Positions 34,512-45,839 of a DNA stretch of 64,000 bases are shown piece after piece. Both the position numbers and the translations under genes were made by a program. Below the pieces are notes generated by a model that did no database searches, was not told the DNA's origin, and saw only the letters and a program-made list of their open reading frames with translations. The stretch lies in the NCBI GenBank assembly GCA_963921825.1, contig OY997594.1, forward strand, positions 55,847,675-55,911,674, written 5' to 3'. The stretch's first letter is position 1; each line of letters begins with the position of its first letter. Origin of the DNA: Erodium maritimum (lineage: Eukaryota; Streptophyta; Magnoliopsida; Geraniales; Geraniaceae).

Positions 34512-34772
34512 TTAAGTAATGAAATGAATAAAATTATAATTCAAAAAATTACCTTGGCCCCAAAGAGAGGCTATGTATTGGTTGAACGCATCAGGGTTCC
34601 AACCACCGATTGGGGTGAAACCGGTTTGCAACATCTGTACGTAGGAAGACCCGGCTTGATTGGTGGTCACACCTCGTGGATTGGGGTTGGCAGGTTGTTC
34701 CTCAGTATTGTCCTCCTCTTCCGAGTTGAAAAATCCGTGTTCCGACGGTTGAGTAGAATCGCCGTCAGACAT
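34512..34772 (-). pseudogene. Harbinger ORF1-like first exon
   Basis: The minus-strand frame begins MSDGDSTQPSEHGFF and runs for 86 codons. It has an acidic start (NSEEEDN) and a GWNPDAFNQYIASLWGQG stretch. The frame at 47025-47240, minus strand, has the matching GWDPAAFTVFVQQHW at the same place in another Harbinger element, so both are the N-terminal exon of one ORF1 family. The rest of the gene (the SANT domain) is absent here. Confidence 0.55.
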
Positions 34773-35077
34773 TATCGATCGGATTTTGCAAAGACGATGT
34801 GAATTTGAGAGAGTGAGGTTTGTAGAAGTTTGTGGTGTGAATTGTTGAAATGGGGTGAGGGGTATTTATAGTTGTTGAAGAAGTGTTTTTGAATGTTATT
34901 TTTTATTTATTTCAAAAAAAGGGTTGTAGTCGTTGCCGACCGTTGGCAACGGTTAGTTTTTTTTTTCTGGCTTGGACAGGTGGCAGCTGGCCATTGGACG
35001 AGAGAGAGGCAGAGGAGCGCGAGGCAGCGGGGCTGATTTTGGCCCCGCGCCTCTGCCCCCAAACCTTCCTCGTTCCT

Positions 35078-35094
35078 CCCCCCCCCCCCCCCCC
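35078..35094. repeat. Poly-C tract, 17 bp
   Basis: Seventeen consecutive cytosines are followed by GCCCC. Confidence 0.95.
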
Positions 35095-35354
35095 GCCCCA
35101 CACGCCTCGCACGCCCCCTCCTCACACCAGTCGAACCCCTAACCTGAGTCCTCCTCCAGCTGCTCCGCCCCTACCTCGCCATCCAGCCCCGACTTGATGT
35201 GGATGCTCTAACATGTGTCCGAATCCGACAGACTACGATCCGTATGCGCCATTGCCTTTATCTCACCCCTACGCTTCAACTTTTCACATTTGATCCACTG
35301 TGGTTTTGTTCGGTGCAATTCATTTTATGCTCAATGGTTTCTTATGTCCTTGTG

Positions 35355-36800
35355 TATAACTTTTAGGAATATTTTTAATATAATATCTTACCAAACATTT
35401 ATTTTATGTTGGTATAATTTTTCATATTATAATATCTTACTAAATATTTATTTATAGAGCTGTCTCCTCTCTCAGCCTCCTTTTTGACGCTGCAAGGTTT
35501 GGTCATGGTCTATGCCATGGCATGCGCCATGGTGCTCTTCAATATGCTCAGAACACAAAGCGCTCTCCTTACCCCTTTTGGGGTTTCTCCTCGAACCCCT
35601 CATGGGTTGAACTCTCGTCGTCGCCAATCACCCCTCCGGTCGGCGTGTGCCACCATTTCGCATCATTCCCGACAGCCAACCACCCTCCCTTCGTGCTGCA
35701 CCATCCCAAGAACGAACAGAGTCCACGTCGTCGCTATCGTTCTCCTCGCTCTCCATGACATCGCTATCGGCAACGAGATGCAACCACCGATCGGGCCGCC
35801 TAGGAACCGACCCCACGTAGCTACAGGACAGACTCAATCACATCCGAACACCAACGTGGTCGTGACCGGAGCGATCCTGGAGGATCGCTGGATTTGGGAC
35901 CCAGGAGGAGGGCCTCGATAACCAAAGCCGGTCACCTCGAGACTGGACGACTCAGTTTGGGTCGACCCAATGATGATCAATCTGCTTCTGCGTGAAGTAT
36001 TGATGAAGTCAAATCCGGAGCACCGAGCGTACGCTCGGTTCTTCAAATTCCACATTCCAGTAATCCAAGCCGGAGAGCTAGCAATACCATGAGTCATCGG
36101 TACGAAAGTTATGGGATCTCAGACGAATTGGCATTGCAAGCTACTTAGGTTATTAGGGTCGTTGTTCTGTTGTTCATGGTCAGCGATGCAAAAGAGATCA
36201 AACAATATGGGTCAAGTGCGCCAAAAACCTACGGGGGTTTTGGACAAATACTCGAACCCAGGGTCTGGGACCCAGGTTACATTTATCTTTATGTTTATGA
36301 GTTACTTCATGATCAATAAAATTTCTCTACTCTAGTTTCAAAAAAAATATTTATAAAATAATTCTTTAGTATATTTTTTTGTAATATAATACTCTTCTAA
36401 ACATTTAACCATTGTTTGGTACTTAATCGTTAACTGTTTGATACTTTTCATCTAAAGAGTGTAAAAAGTAAAAAATACATTTCACCATAAAATGTCAAAA
36501 TTATACTTCATTCATCTTCGAATTTTCAAAATCTAGCATAAAAAATCAATTTTGAAAAGTATAGGATAAATGAAGGGCAATTTTGACATTTTACAATGAT
36601 GATATTTGGGGCTTTTGACATTCTTTGGATGAAAAAATGACATAAAATTAACAGTTAGGTACCAAATTATGGTTAAATGTTTGACATTGCAAAAAAATAT
36701 TCTAGGATATTATCTTGCAAATAAATGTATGGCAAGGTATTATATTAAAAAAAATTATGCCAATATATTGTCTTCCAAGTAAATGTTTGGTAGGATATTA
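35355..36800. mobile_element. AT-rich foldback element split by a retroposon
   Basis: The outer word ATATCTTACCAAACATTTA (about 35380) returns as its complement near 36783-36801. TTTGTAATATAATAC...AAACATTTAACCA (36379-36412) returns as TGGTTAAATGTTTGACATTGC near 36669-36690. With the insert 35452-36344 removed, the two halves form one long inverted repeat of about 550 bases. There is no coding content. The exact ends and target duplication are not resolved. Confidence 0.6.
35452..36344 (+). mobile_element. Poly-A retroposon inserted in the foldback element
   Basis: A GC-richer block ends AATAAAATTTCTCTACTC...TTTC followed by an A-run (36341-36347). It is flanked by AAATATTTAT at 35442-35451 and 36345-36354. 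Overlapping open frames at 35484-35918 (both strands) give no recognisable domain. It could be a short LINE-derived copy or a processed pseudogene of a gene I do not recognise. Confidence 0.5.
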
Positions 36801-37391
36801 TATTTAAATTTGTCCTAAACTTTAAGTTGTGCTACAAATATATCACTAAAAGCATTCAATGACGCTACTTGTCTTTATATTCAATTGCTAAAAGATACTT
36901 GAAAGGTAAGACCATCCACAGTAGCGTCGATTCATGGTCTGGTCCCGTCGCCGATTCATACGGATTACAAGTTTTTGGCGTTAAATCTCTATTGTAGATT
37001 CGTGTCTTCATCGAATCTTTGAAACCGTGTAATTGACGTAGAGGAATCTGTAGACTCTGAAATCGGTCCAGTTGAATCGGGACCAACGAATCGTGGCACG
37101 ATGCGTGGCGAGTCATTAAAGCCGAAAGTTAATTTCGGCTTTAAATATCCAAACCAACGCTTCTTCTTCACGGATCCTCTACAAATCAATCATATGCATT
37201 TCTTTTAGCTTCACAGTCACCAGCGTTTCTCCGAGCATCTTCCTTCATCGGCGATTCTCCGAGATTCCTGCTCCTCCGACATTTCTCCTAGCTTCCTGTT
37301 CCTTCGGCATTTCTCTGAGCTTTTTACAGCACAACCGTTTCTCCTACCTTTCTCCATCGCAACCGTTTCTTTGAGCATCCAAATTCGGCGG

Positions 37392-40300
37392 TGTGAAGAC
37401 CGCTCCGGTTAAAAAGGTTTAATTTATTAAATTTAATCGTGCGTAAATTTGAGGTTGAAAAAGTATCGGGTCGGTTGTTGGCAACGTCATGGTTGGAAAA
37501 AACGGATCGTTTTCCTTTAAGAGCTATTGCAAAAAAAAAACAGAGAACTGGTCTGGACCAAGCCCGGCGCGTAGGCCAAGCCCGACCCAGCCCGTCCGTG
37601 GGCCGCTCAGCCATCAAGCCCGGTTTTGGGGCCCAAACCGCTGAAGCTTCACGCATAAGGGTCTGAAACCCTATTCCACTTCTCAGAATCGCATCCTTCG
37701 CCTCTCTCGTTCGTTCCTTCTCTCTCTTCTCGCAGAATCGCCGCCCTAACCCTCTACGACCCCAGCCACCACCAGCAGCCGCCCTCTTCGCCGACCCTAT
37801 CTCCCCCTCTCTTTTCTCCGATCAGACGCGTTCCGTCCACCTCAACCTTTACCCTCCTTCGTCTTCTCCTGAACGTGGCCGAACTCCCCGCCTTCTCGCG
37901 TGTTCGACTCCGACCACCACCCTCGCCGTCCCTGCGCTGCTCCGTAAGCAAGCGCGCCGGCGACGCCCAATCGCCGGAGAGTTCTACAGAGCCCGTGGCG
38001 TCGTGATTCCGGCGAGACCATGGCCGTACGGGCCAGATCTGAGGCGAGTTCCCACCGTCTTCGCCGCCACCGCCTGTTCTTTTCCTCTACGGTGAGTCGC
38101 AACTGTGGGGTCTAGTCGTCGGCAACGTCTTCGCCGGCGGTCGGGTTATTTTCCTGAGCCCGTTCTTCTCCTTTTTTGGTTTCCTTTTCTTCCCGAGCTG
38201 TTGGATCTGAATGTTTTGAAAAAAACAAGAAGCTTTGCAATTTCAAAGATTAAAATAAAACGAGATTTCGATCTTTACTAATTTGGACATGATTTTGATT
38301 TGAAGAACATTTTACTTGAAACCATTTTTGCTATTGATCTGGACTGATCTGGATTGTGGAAACAATTTAACTAAAGAAATTAAAGGAAACGTTTTTAGAA
38401 CGAAGATGTGTTAAATTAAAAAGGTTTTAAAGTAAAGAGAAACAGTGTTAAATTAAATCGGGTTTTGAACATTTTGGAACGATTTTGGACTGGAATCGAA
38501 TCTGCTGAATGGGGAACGATTAAATCGGACTGTTGAAACGGATTTAGGACGAGTTTAAAAGACAACTATCAGTTTTAAACTGGACAAATCGTAACTGTTA
38601 ATTTAACATCGGTACAATTTTAATTTGAGGATTTCGTGTTAAATTAGAGTCCGACTTCGATCGAAGAGGAGACCGGAGTTAAACCCAGACGCGGACTTCG
38701 CCTTAGAAGACGGTGTTGGCCCGGTCGTCAGCAGCTAGGAGACGCTGCTGTGGTATCGTCTTGAGGTAGGGAAAGTAGCGAATACCGGTTTAATTACGGA
38801 AAGTTACTAATATGCATGCTAGGAAATAATAAAACCGGAAAGATCGTAGTTTGGCATGTAGGTTGCGAACAATTATCGTAGACGTATGAACTGTGAACAT
38901 TTATGTTTTCTGTCTTGAAAATTGCCGTGCTGGTAGATTCGGGCCATGTCGTGCCCGTAGGATTGTTTGCTGAGTGCTTCTGTTAATGTGCTTTGTGTTG
39001 TTTGAACGGATATTAAATAACGAACATGAAAACGAGTAGAACTGAACTAGGGATGCATGTTGATGACCTGTGTGGTTATTTCCTGTTTATGTGATATGTT
39101 GAATTGTGGGATGGCTGGGGATTTGATACCGGTTAAACCAGTGGGGTTACCACTTTGAGTGTGGGGTCGGTAAGTGATGGTAAGTACGTGACGGTTTGAG
39201 TGTGCTTAAGAGTTAATAAGATTATTACTCGGTGTTGCATGATTGTGACTGTGCGTGGGCATGTGTGCCGTGTTTGTTGAAATGTGAACCATTGTTTGTG
39301 ATATGACCGGGTGAGTGATAGACCGGCTATGTGCTATGTTGTGATGGTCCGGTCGGTATACCGAGACTAGCTGGGGCTTTGTGTTGTATGTTTTATCCTT
39401 GTTGTGTGTTCTAAGAAAAGACGTAACCGTAGTGATACTTGCACCGTGGGATAGTTCTGGTGTAGTGTATCGAGGCCAAGGATGGCGTGTTTGATACCCG
39501 AGTCTCTGTAACGGGAGGAATATGGCCCTGATTCTACGTGATAGGAAGACGTCCGACTGAGGGATTTCCGGTCTGGGATGTTACCCCGATTCTACGTGAC
39601 GGGAAGGTGTCGGGACCGAGGCTTCGTGTTATGGTACGACATAAATGGCTGGGTGCATTCGGTGGTGTTGGAAACTGCTGTGTAGGATAGGCGTTGTTCT
39701 GCTATGAGTTCTATGCTTGTTGACTGGTTGTGTGCTCTGTTTTAAGTGTGGTTTGGTCTTGAGTTGAGGATTGTGGGTACGAGTTCCGTTGAAAATGGTT
39801 GTACTAGAATTTGTGATTGGGCCTGAGGGTCGTGTTGGGATAACGGGTAGCATAGGACTTACGGGTCGTGATTGAGTCTACGGGTTGTGTTCCACCCCGA
39901 TGATCTATGATCCTTTGGGAACATTTCCGGGCCCTCCGTTGAGGTGCGTTCTTAGGGAACGTTTCCGGTCGCCCCGATGCATGTGTCTCCTCTAAACCGA
40001 GGGGCTATTCGAGATGATACGATAACTTTAGGGGATGTTCTGTTGGTAACTCGGGAACTGTAGTACAAGACGTCCGTGGGTTATTTTCGTGTGTGATACG
40101 TTGTTGTTCGGTTAAGTTTTTACCTATGAAAGTGGTTGTTAAGCGTGTTGTAAGTTTGGCTATGAACCCCGTGTCGGCAGTTAGATATGTTGTACGAGTA
40201 TGCCCTAATTGGACAGTTACTCGTGGTGGTGAGCCGATGTTCATTACTTTAACTACTTTTCCTACTGAGCGAAAGCTCACCCTTTACCTTGTTGTATTTC

Positions 40301-40541
40301 AGGTTTGAGCGGGAGGTGTACTAGCTGGATGCTCGATGCTTGGGAGCTAACGAGGGTCCTAGGCTAGTTGTCTAGTGACGTACCGTGTTTTGAATTAAAA
40401 ACTGTTTTTTTACGGTTTATTTAAGAGCTGTCGACTCTTTTTATTCGAATTTATGAAAGTTTGTTTTACTATTTCCGCTTTATTTATTTAATAATTTAGT
40501 TCACGTCTCGAGTCCGGTCAACCCGGATTTGAGGCGTGACA
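37392..40541 (+). mobile_element. Solo LTR, Ty3-type, TSD GGCGG
   Basis: A 3,150-bp LTR starts TGTGAAGACCGCTCC and ends GAGGCGTGACA. It is flanked by the perfect duplication GGCGG (37387-37391 and 40542-40546). It is organised like the other LTRs: a GC-rich exon-like block from about 37670 to 38100, a conserved GAG/GTAGGGAAAG donor at 38763-38775, an acceptor TATTTCAG ending at 40302, the hairpin TGAGCGAAAGCTCA near 40265, and the terminal hairpin at 40500-40540. No internal domain exists, so it is a recombination footprint. Confidence 0.92.
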
Positions 40542-40593
40542 GGCGGCGTTTCTCTGGCCTTCCCACCATCACCATCCTTTCTTCCAACTGCAA

Positions 40594-41559
40594 AATGGAC
40601 AACTCAAAACACCTCAAGTACCCGTTGAGATTCCATACATCCGGTGACGTATCGACACCTCCAACCGTGGCCGAGTATTTTCCTGATGTCTTCCCACGTG
40701 GAGGTTATTGCCAGTGGGACTACATCCCCTATTCGCAACATTACTCCAATGAGACGGAGGAAAGGTTCTAGGGCCAACAGCTGGAGGAATACATCCCGTT
40801 GTCGTAGGAGCAAGAGACATTGTATGCATCCCCCGTGTTCAACTACTTCAACGAGAACAAGGGTTCAGGATCACCATTCCTTAGTGGGAAGACGTACGTT
40901 GGTCCAACGAGTTGGCAAGCCGGTTCAGGATATACCGGGATGGTTGTACCTGCATTAGAGCGTCCACGACCCAAGTATCGCATCCGTGTCCCACAACCTC
41001 CGTCAATAGACACTTAAGGAAAAAAATACGGTCGTGGTTGTGTCTACCAACAATAGAGTCAGGCCGAGGAGGCAAAATTGGTGTCTGCATAGTTGAACAA
41101 TTCGAAGAACGCCGAATATGGGGGTGATCAAACGGCCGATACATTTAGGGTTTCCATCCGTAATGAGCTCGCCCTCGCAACCATCCAACCATCTTTGTCA
41201 GAGTGGTCGGAGAAAATATGCAAGCAACATTGGAGCAGAACTAACTGAAAAGTGAAGATGTTCTAAGGCTGCTGGTCAAAATTCAAGCACATCTCCCAAT
41301 CCGATGACCAGATCACGGAGGATGCGGAGAAGGAGAACGAGAACGAGGAGAGATATGACCATGTCTTTTCTTGGAAGCACTAGTGGCAACTCGTGCGAAA
41401 CAAGCCTTACTGGGAACATTATTTAGAGAACAGGTTTTCAACGAAAAACAGTGATTTCATCGGGACTAACGGTCGGCACACATTAAGAACTCACGACCTA
41501 GAAACTCAATGTCTCAAATGGACATGTTGGTTGTCGTCGCTAAAGATACTGAGGGTTCA
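40594..41559 (+). pseudogene. Harbinger ORF1 (Myb/SANT-like) remnant, copy 2
   Basis: The frame starts MDNSKHLKYPLRF at 40594 and is open to 40768, then continues through stops. Recognisable pieces are a PSSTIESGRG-like spacer, TFRVSIRNELALATIQ (frame-shifted, about 41140-41190), and a KVKMF.GCWSKFKHI block at 41251-41297. An acidic run (EDAEKENENEERYDHVFSW) follows, corresponding to the A..YK....F..EH.W segment of plant Harbinger ORF1. It resumes after the solo LTR at 44792 with VKGKEKDEIPTDVELAESLR. ORF1 proteins bind terminal repeats together with the DDE transposase, which is not present in this window. Confidence 0.6.
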
Positions 41560-41837
41560 TGTAAAGACCACCCCGGTTAAAAGAATTAATATTTAAATTA
41601 TTAGATTGGAACGTCGTTGGTTGGAAAACGGGTTGAATTTTGGGCCAAATGCAAAAGAAAAAGAAAACAAAAAAAGGAAAGAGGAGCAGGCTTGGACCAG
41701 GCCTGACTTGGGCCAGTCGGCCGGACCAGGCCTGACACTTTGAGCCCAAGCCCGCGCGCCCAAGCCTACTCGGCTCTCACTCCCCTAAACCCTAGTGTTC
41801 ATCGTCTTCCTTGTGCACTTCACGCGTCCTAAGGCGC

Positions 41838-41915
<78 letters not shown>
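41838..41915. repeat. CT microsatellite, about 78 bp
   Basis: An almost pure (CT)n run lies in the exon-like leader of the LTR. Other LTRs have shorter CT/GA-rich stretches at this place (51994-52013 and 37690-37735). Confidence 0.97.
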
Positions 41916-41918
<3 letters not shown>

Positions 41919-42718
41919 CCAGACGCAGCCCTCGTCGTGTTCTTCGTCTCCGAGTACGAATCGAAGCACGCCGGCCACGGAATCGGGACGCCACCGCCGA
42001 GAATCTCCTTTCCCTGGTTCGTCTTTCCCGGATTCGAACCATGCCGCGCCGGCGACGGAGGAAACGACACGGGTTCGTGCCTCCCTTCGTTCCGTTCATC
42101 TTCTCCGACAAACACCCACCAGAAACCCTCTCTCTGGCGACGCTGTGGACGAGCTCTGACTAGACGACGCCGGCCGGAAGCTCCCACGCCGGAGAGAGCT
42201 TCGCTCTCTCGTTAGATCTGGGATGGAGAAGTTGTTGGGTCGCGCGCCAGCCACCACCGCCACTGTTTTGGTCACGCCAGAGTCCTGGCGCCCTTCCCAA
42301 CAATCGTCGCTCCTCCTCCGAGCTCTCCTGCCACCAGTCGCCGTCACGTCAAGACAAGAAGCCTCGTCGTTGTTGCCCTCGACCACGCCGTACTCGGGCC
42401 AGGCTGGACCTCGAGCCAGGCTGAACCTCGAGCCAGGATGGGCCTCGACCAGACTGGGCCTAGGCCTGGGCCTTGGGCCAGGACTGACCTTAGGCCAGGC
42501 CGGGCCCGGGTCTGGTCAGGTTCGGGTCTGGCTACTTGAATCGGGTCTGGACTTGGGTTTGGGTCAATTCTAGGGCCGGATTCAGGTCGGGTCTGGGTTC
42601 TGGACCAGGTCTGATCCAGGTCGGATTCGGGTCGGTTGACGAAAATACCCTCAACTACACTTCAATAATTATGTTTAAAAAATTATTTAAAAATTACTTT
42701 TGTTATATATATATATAT

Positions 42719-43076
42719 AGGATTGGTATCAGGTAAAAACCACCCCTTATTGTGCAAACTACGAACTCACCAGGTGCTGACACGTGGGCGCGCGCGCTGC
42801 TGATGCGCGCGCACAGTGCTGACACGTGGCGCGCACGGTGCTAATAGTTTGGGCGCACAGTGCTAATAGGTTGGCCTATTAGCACTGCGCACGCCAAACT
42901 ATTAGCACCGTGCGCGCGTGTGGTCAACACGCTCACGCGCGCGGGCAGAGGCGCGCACGCATCTGCCACGTGTCAGCATCGCTCGCGCTCTGCTGACGTC
43001 ACTTTGACCGCATCCTGTGGCTTAGATTGGTTCGTAGTTTGCACAATAAGGAGAGTTTTTACTGGATAGCCACCCT
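42719..43076. mobile_element. Foldback MITE, 358 bp, in TA repeat
   Basis: The ends AGGATTGGTATC(A)GGTAAAAAC and the complement of GTTTTTACTGGATAGCCACCCT match imperfectly. TTATTGTGCAAACTACGAAC is then repeated exactly in inverted form (42749-42768 and 43029-43048). The core is rich in GCGCGC and CACGTG, with a central palindrome GCTAATAGGTTGGCCTATTAGC at about 42861-42882. The flanks are (TA)n on both sides, so the target duplication cannot be read. It lies inside a solo LTR. Confidence 0.8.
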
Positions 43077-44791
43077 ATATATATATATATATACTTATTA
43101 AATGACTTCATTTTTAATTAAAAAATCACTTCATTTATATTTTTAAAAAATTATTTAAAAAACTCACTAAGGGTATTTTCGTCATTTTAGCTGACAGAAG
43201 GGGATTTTAGTTACAAGTCGTAACTTCAGGGTATGCATCAGTTAACTTTAAACTTCAGGGTAAACATCAGTTAAATGGGCATGGTTTTGGGTAGGTATTG
43301 GTAGTTTTAAATGATTTAAATTGGAGAATTTAAAGGACTAAATTGATAAAATAGAGGACTGATTCGAACTGTACCGGGACTGATTATCACCTTTACTTGT
43401 TAAAATCAGACTTTGACTTTGCCCGAGAAGACCGGAGGTAGGCCTGGACATCAGCAGCTAGGAGACGTAGCTGTTTATTCTTGAGGTAGGGAAAGTAGCG
43501 AATACCGGTTTAATTACGGAAAGTTACTAGTATGCATGTTAGGTAATCATAATAACCGGAAAGGTCCTAGTTGGCTTATAGGATGTGATTCACTAGAATA
43601 ACCGCTTTCAATTACTAAATAACCAGACGAGTCTTAGATCGCATGTAGGATGTGATTCACTAGTTTAATCGCTTTCAATACTTGGGAAATTGCCGTGTTG
43701 GTAGAATGGCCATGTCGAGCCTTAGGGTTGCGTGTTGATTGAGATGCATGATGTTTGATGTAGCCGCTATTTGAGAGTTTTAATAAGATTATACTCTGTG
43801 TTGCATGTTGTGACTGTGTGCGGGCAAGTGTGTCGTGTTTGATGTGATGTAAATCCTTGGTTGTGATATGATCGGATGAGTGATAGACCGATTTGTGTGT
43901 TCTGGTGAGTTGGCCCGATTGGTATACCAAGGTCAACTATAGCATTGTGATGTGTGCCATGCTCTTGATGTGTGTCTCAAGAGGAGGCGTAACCAGTGGA
44001 TTACTTACACCGAGGGATAGTTCCGGTGTAGTGTATCGAGGCCAAGGATGGCGTGATCAGTACCCCGATGACTTGTGGTCCGAGACGATGTTCGACCGAG
44101 GTGTGTGCCGGTCCAGTACGTATGTTGAGTAATGCCCGAGTCTCTGTGCTCGGAATACATCTGACTGAGGGATTCCTGGTCGAGGACGTTACCCCGCGTC
44201 TCAGTGAGGGGAAGATATCGGGATTGATGGTGTGTGGTCCAGTACGATATAAGTGGATGTGTGCATTCGGTGATGTGGAAACTGTTGTACGAGATCTGTG
44301 TGTTTCACTTTGTGTTCTATACTTGCTGATTGGCTTTGTGCCTGTTTCTAAGTATGATTATGATCTTGCCAAAGTGATCGGTGACTAAGGACTACCCGTG
44401 GGCGTTGTTTATAGCTGTGCCTTGCTAGTATGCCCTAATTGGACGGTTACTCGTGGTGGTGAACTGAGGTTCATAACATTAACTACTTTTCCTACTGAGC
44501 GAAAGCTCACCCTCTTACCTTGTTGTATTTCAGGTGTTGAGCGGGACCAGTACTAGCAGGATTCTCGGAGCTTGGGAGCTGGCGAGGGTTTTGGCTAGTG
44601 TCTAGAGACGTACAGTTTTTATTGTTGTTAGAACTATTTTATTACGTGTTTTTACCGAGCTGTTGACTCGAGTGGATTTTCGGAACTTTAAATTACTATT
44701 TGAGACCCTCTTTCTTTATTAAACTACTTTATTAATTATTTTTTTAAGGTCGTGTCTCGAGTCCGGTCAAAACCGGATTTGGGGCGTGACA

Positions 44792-45110
44792 GTTCACGTC
44801 CAAGACTATTACACGAGCACCGCCTTGAGGGTTGGAATGTCGCAAAGGCTTAGAAGGTGAAGGGAAAGGAAAAGGATGAAATTCCTACCGACGTCGAATT
44901 GGCCGAGAGCTTGAGGGGCATCGATAAGCACCACGAGGCGCAGGTACTGATTCAGGTGTCCCTTATACAACTGTTCCACTTACTCCTGGAGATGGATACC
45001 TCTTGCATGGATCCCCGGTATTTGGCAATCCATCGGCTTTTTCTCCAAGGCATGACCAAGAGGATTTCAGGGTTAGTATGATAAATTGTTCACTGTGTTT
45101 TGATAATACT
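44792..45110 (+). pseudogene. Harbinger ORF1 C-terminal remnant, copy 2
   Basis: This continues ORF1 after the GTTCA duplication. It has a lysine-rich stretch (VKGKEKDEIPTDVELAESLR), then a leucine-rich tail ending in a phenylalanine-rich segment and a stop near 45080. It matches 33180-33450 of copy 1. From 45110 to 45474 the sequence is AT-rich non-coding element DNA. Confidence 0.55.
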
Positions 45111-45474
45111 GAAATGTGATCTTTGTATTCCACCCTTTTAATATTAATCTACGTTATTTATGTTTCAGGATGTTGGGAATGTTAATCATTTTATCGCATA
45201 ACGCTAACAGTATTCCACTAAAAAAATACAGAAACACGTACGACATACAACTAGATATGTACCAACAAATAACCACTAATTAGGCAAGTGCAAGAGGAAT
45301 TAATCGAGCAATTGTCGTCGACTTTTTTTAGGTGTAACTTACATGAAAGTCGAACAATTGTAGTCCAGTGTAATTTACAATGTCATTCTTTGAATAAAAA
45401 AAAGCAAAACGTTAGACGTGATCTAATCAATGTCTAATTCTCATTGTGAAGCCAAAAAGATTGATTTCGGGTCA

Positions 45475-45639
45475 TGGGTCTAAGAGTATATATTGGGAGG
45501 GACCCACATATGAGACTTGTAAGTTGAGACTCATGTGGTGACTTTACTGAATTGTTATGTGAACCCCTTAAACCGAGTCGTGTTCCACAGTGTGAGACTT
45601 ATGTATGTGACTCATGAGTTGTAAGGATGCTGAGTGGAT
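45475..45639. other. Repeat shared with 15305-15420
   Basis: The complement of this stretch shares CATCCACTCA, CAACTCATGAGTC.CATACAT and CACCACATGA with 15305-15420. It is part of a dispersed element, possibly a Harbinger terminus, but its own ends are not clear. Confidence 0.4.
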
Positions 45640-45839
45640 GTTGACTGGATAATTAATTGACATTTTACTTAATTTATCAAATTTCGATTTAAAACTTTAA
45701 ATACTAAATAAAATTGATAAAAAAAAAAACTAAATCAACTAAAATGAAACTAAATTTAAACTTGTAATTATTTAAAAAATTAACTAAATGCCAAATATTA
45801 CATTGATTAATTAATAAAATAACAAATTAACTAAGTAAA

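Larger units (their letters stand above)
34080..35208 (-). mobile_element. PIF/Harbinger-type non-autonomous element, TSD TAA
   Basis: The left end GAGCACCCACATTA and the right end TGATGTGGATGCTC are inverted copies differing at two positions. TAA flanks both sides (34077-34079 and 35209-35211), the typical 3-bp duplication of PIF/Harbinger elements. The 1,129-bp element carries the first exon of an ORF1-like gene on the minus strand and no transposase. A TATA-like TATAAATACC on the minus strand at 34862-34871 could be its old promoter. A run of 17 cytosines lies at 35078-35094. Confidence 0.8.
41560..44791 (+). mobile_element. Solo LTR, Ty3-type, TSD GTTCA
   Basis: A 3,232-bp LTR starts TGTAAAGACCACCCC and ends GGGGCGTGACA. 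It is flanked by the perfect duplication GTTCA (41555-41559 and 44792-44796). It contains a CT microsatellite (41838-41915), a GC-rich repeat (42380-42620), a nested 358-bp foldback element (42719-43076), a putative leader intron 43486-44533, and both conserved hairpins. The open frames at 41785-42215 on both strands come from the CT/GA repeat and are not genes. Confidence 0.92.
36910..45474 (+). mobile_element. PIF/Harbinger-type element carrying two solo LTRs
   Basis: The left end GACCATCCACAGTAG follows TAA (36907-36909). The right end is tentatively CATGGGTC before TAA at 45475. Without the solo LTRs 37392-40541 and 41560-44791 the element is about 2.2 kb, and its coding remains run in plus orientation at 40542-41559 and 44792-45081. 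A TATA-like TTTAAATAT lies at 37139-37147. It is homologous over most of its coding part to 28697-33804. The right boundary is uncertain. Confidence 0.55.

Noticed and set aside
34907..35197. Proline/glycine-rich frames around the 17-bp poly-C
   Set aside because: They occupy the non-coding end of a Harbinger element and are caused by the C run.
41785..42215. Long open frames on both strands (108-134 codons)
   Set aside because: They are created by the CT/GA microsatellite and GC-rich leader of a solo LTR; all frames are open because the repeat contains no stop.
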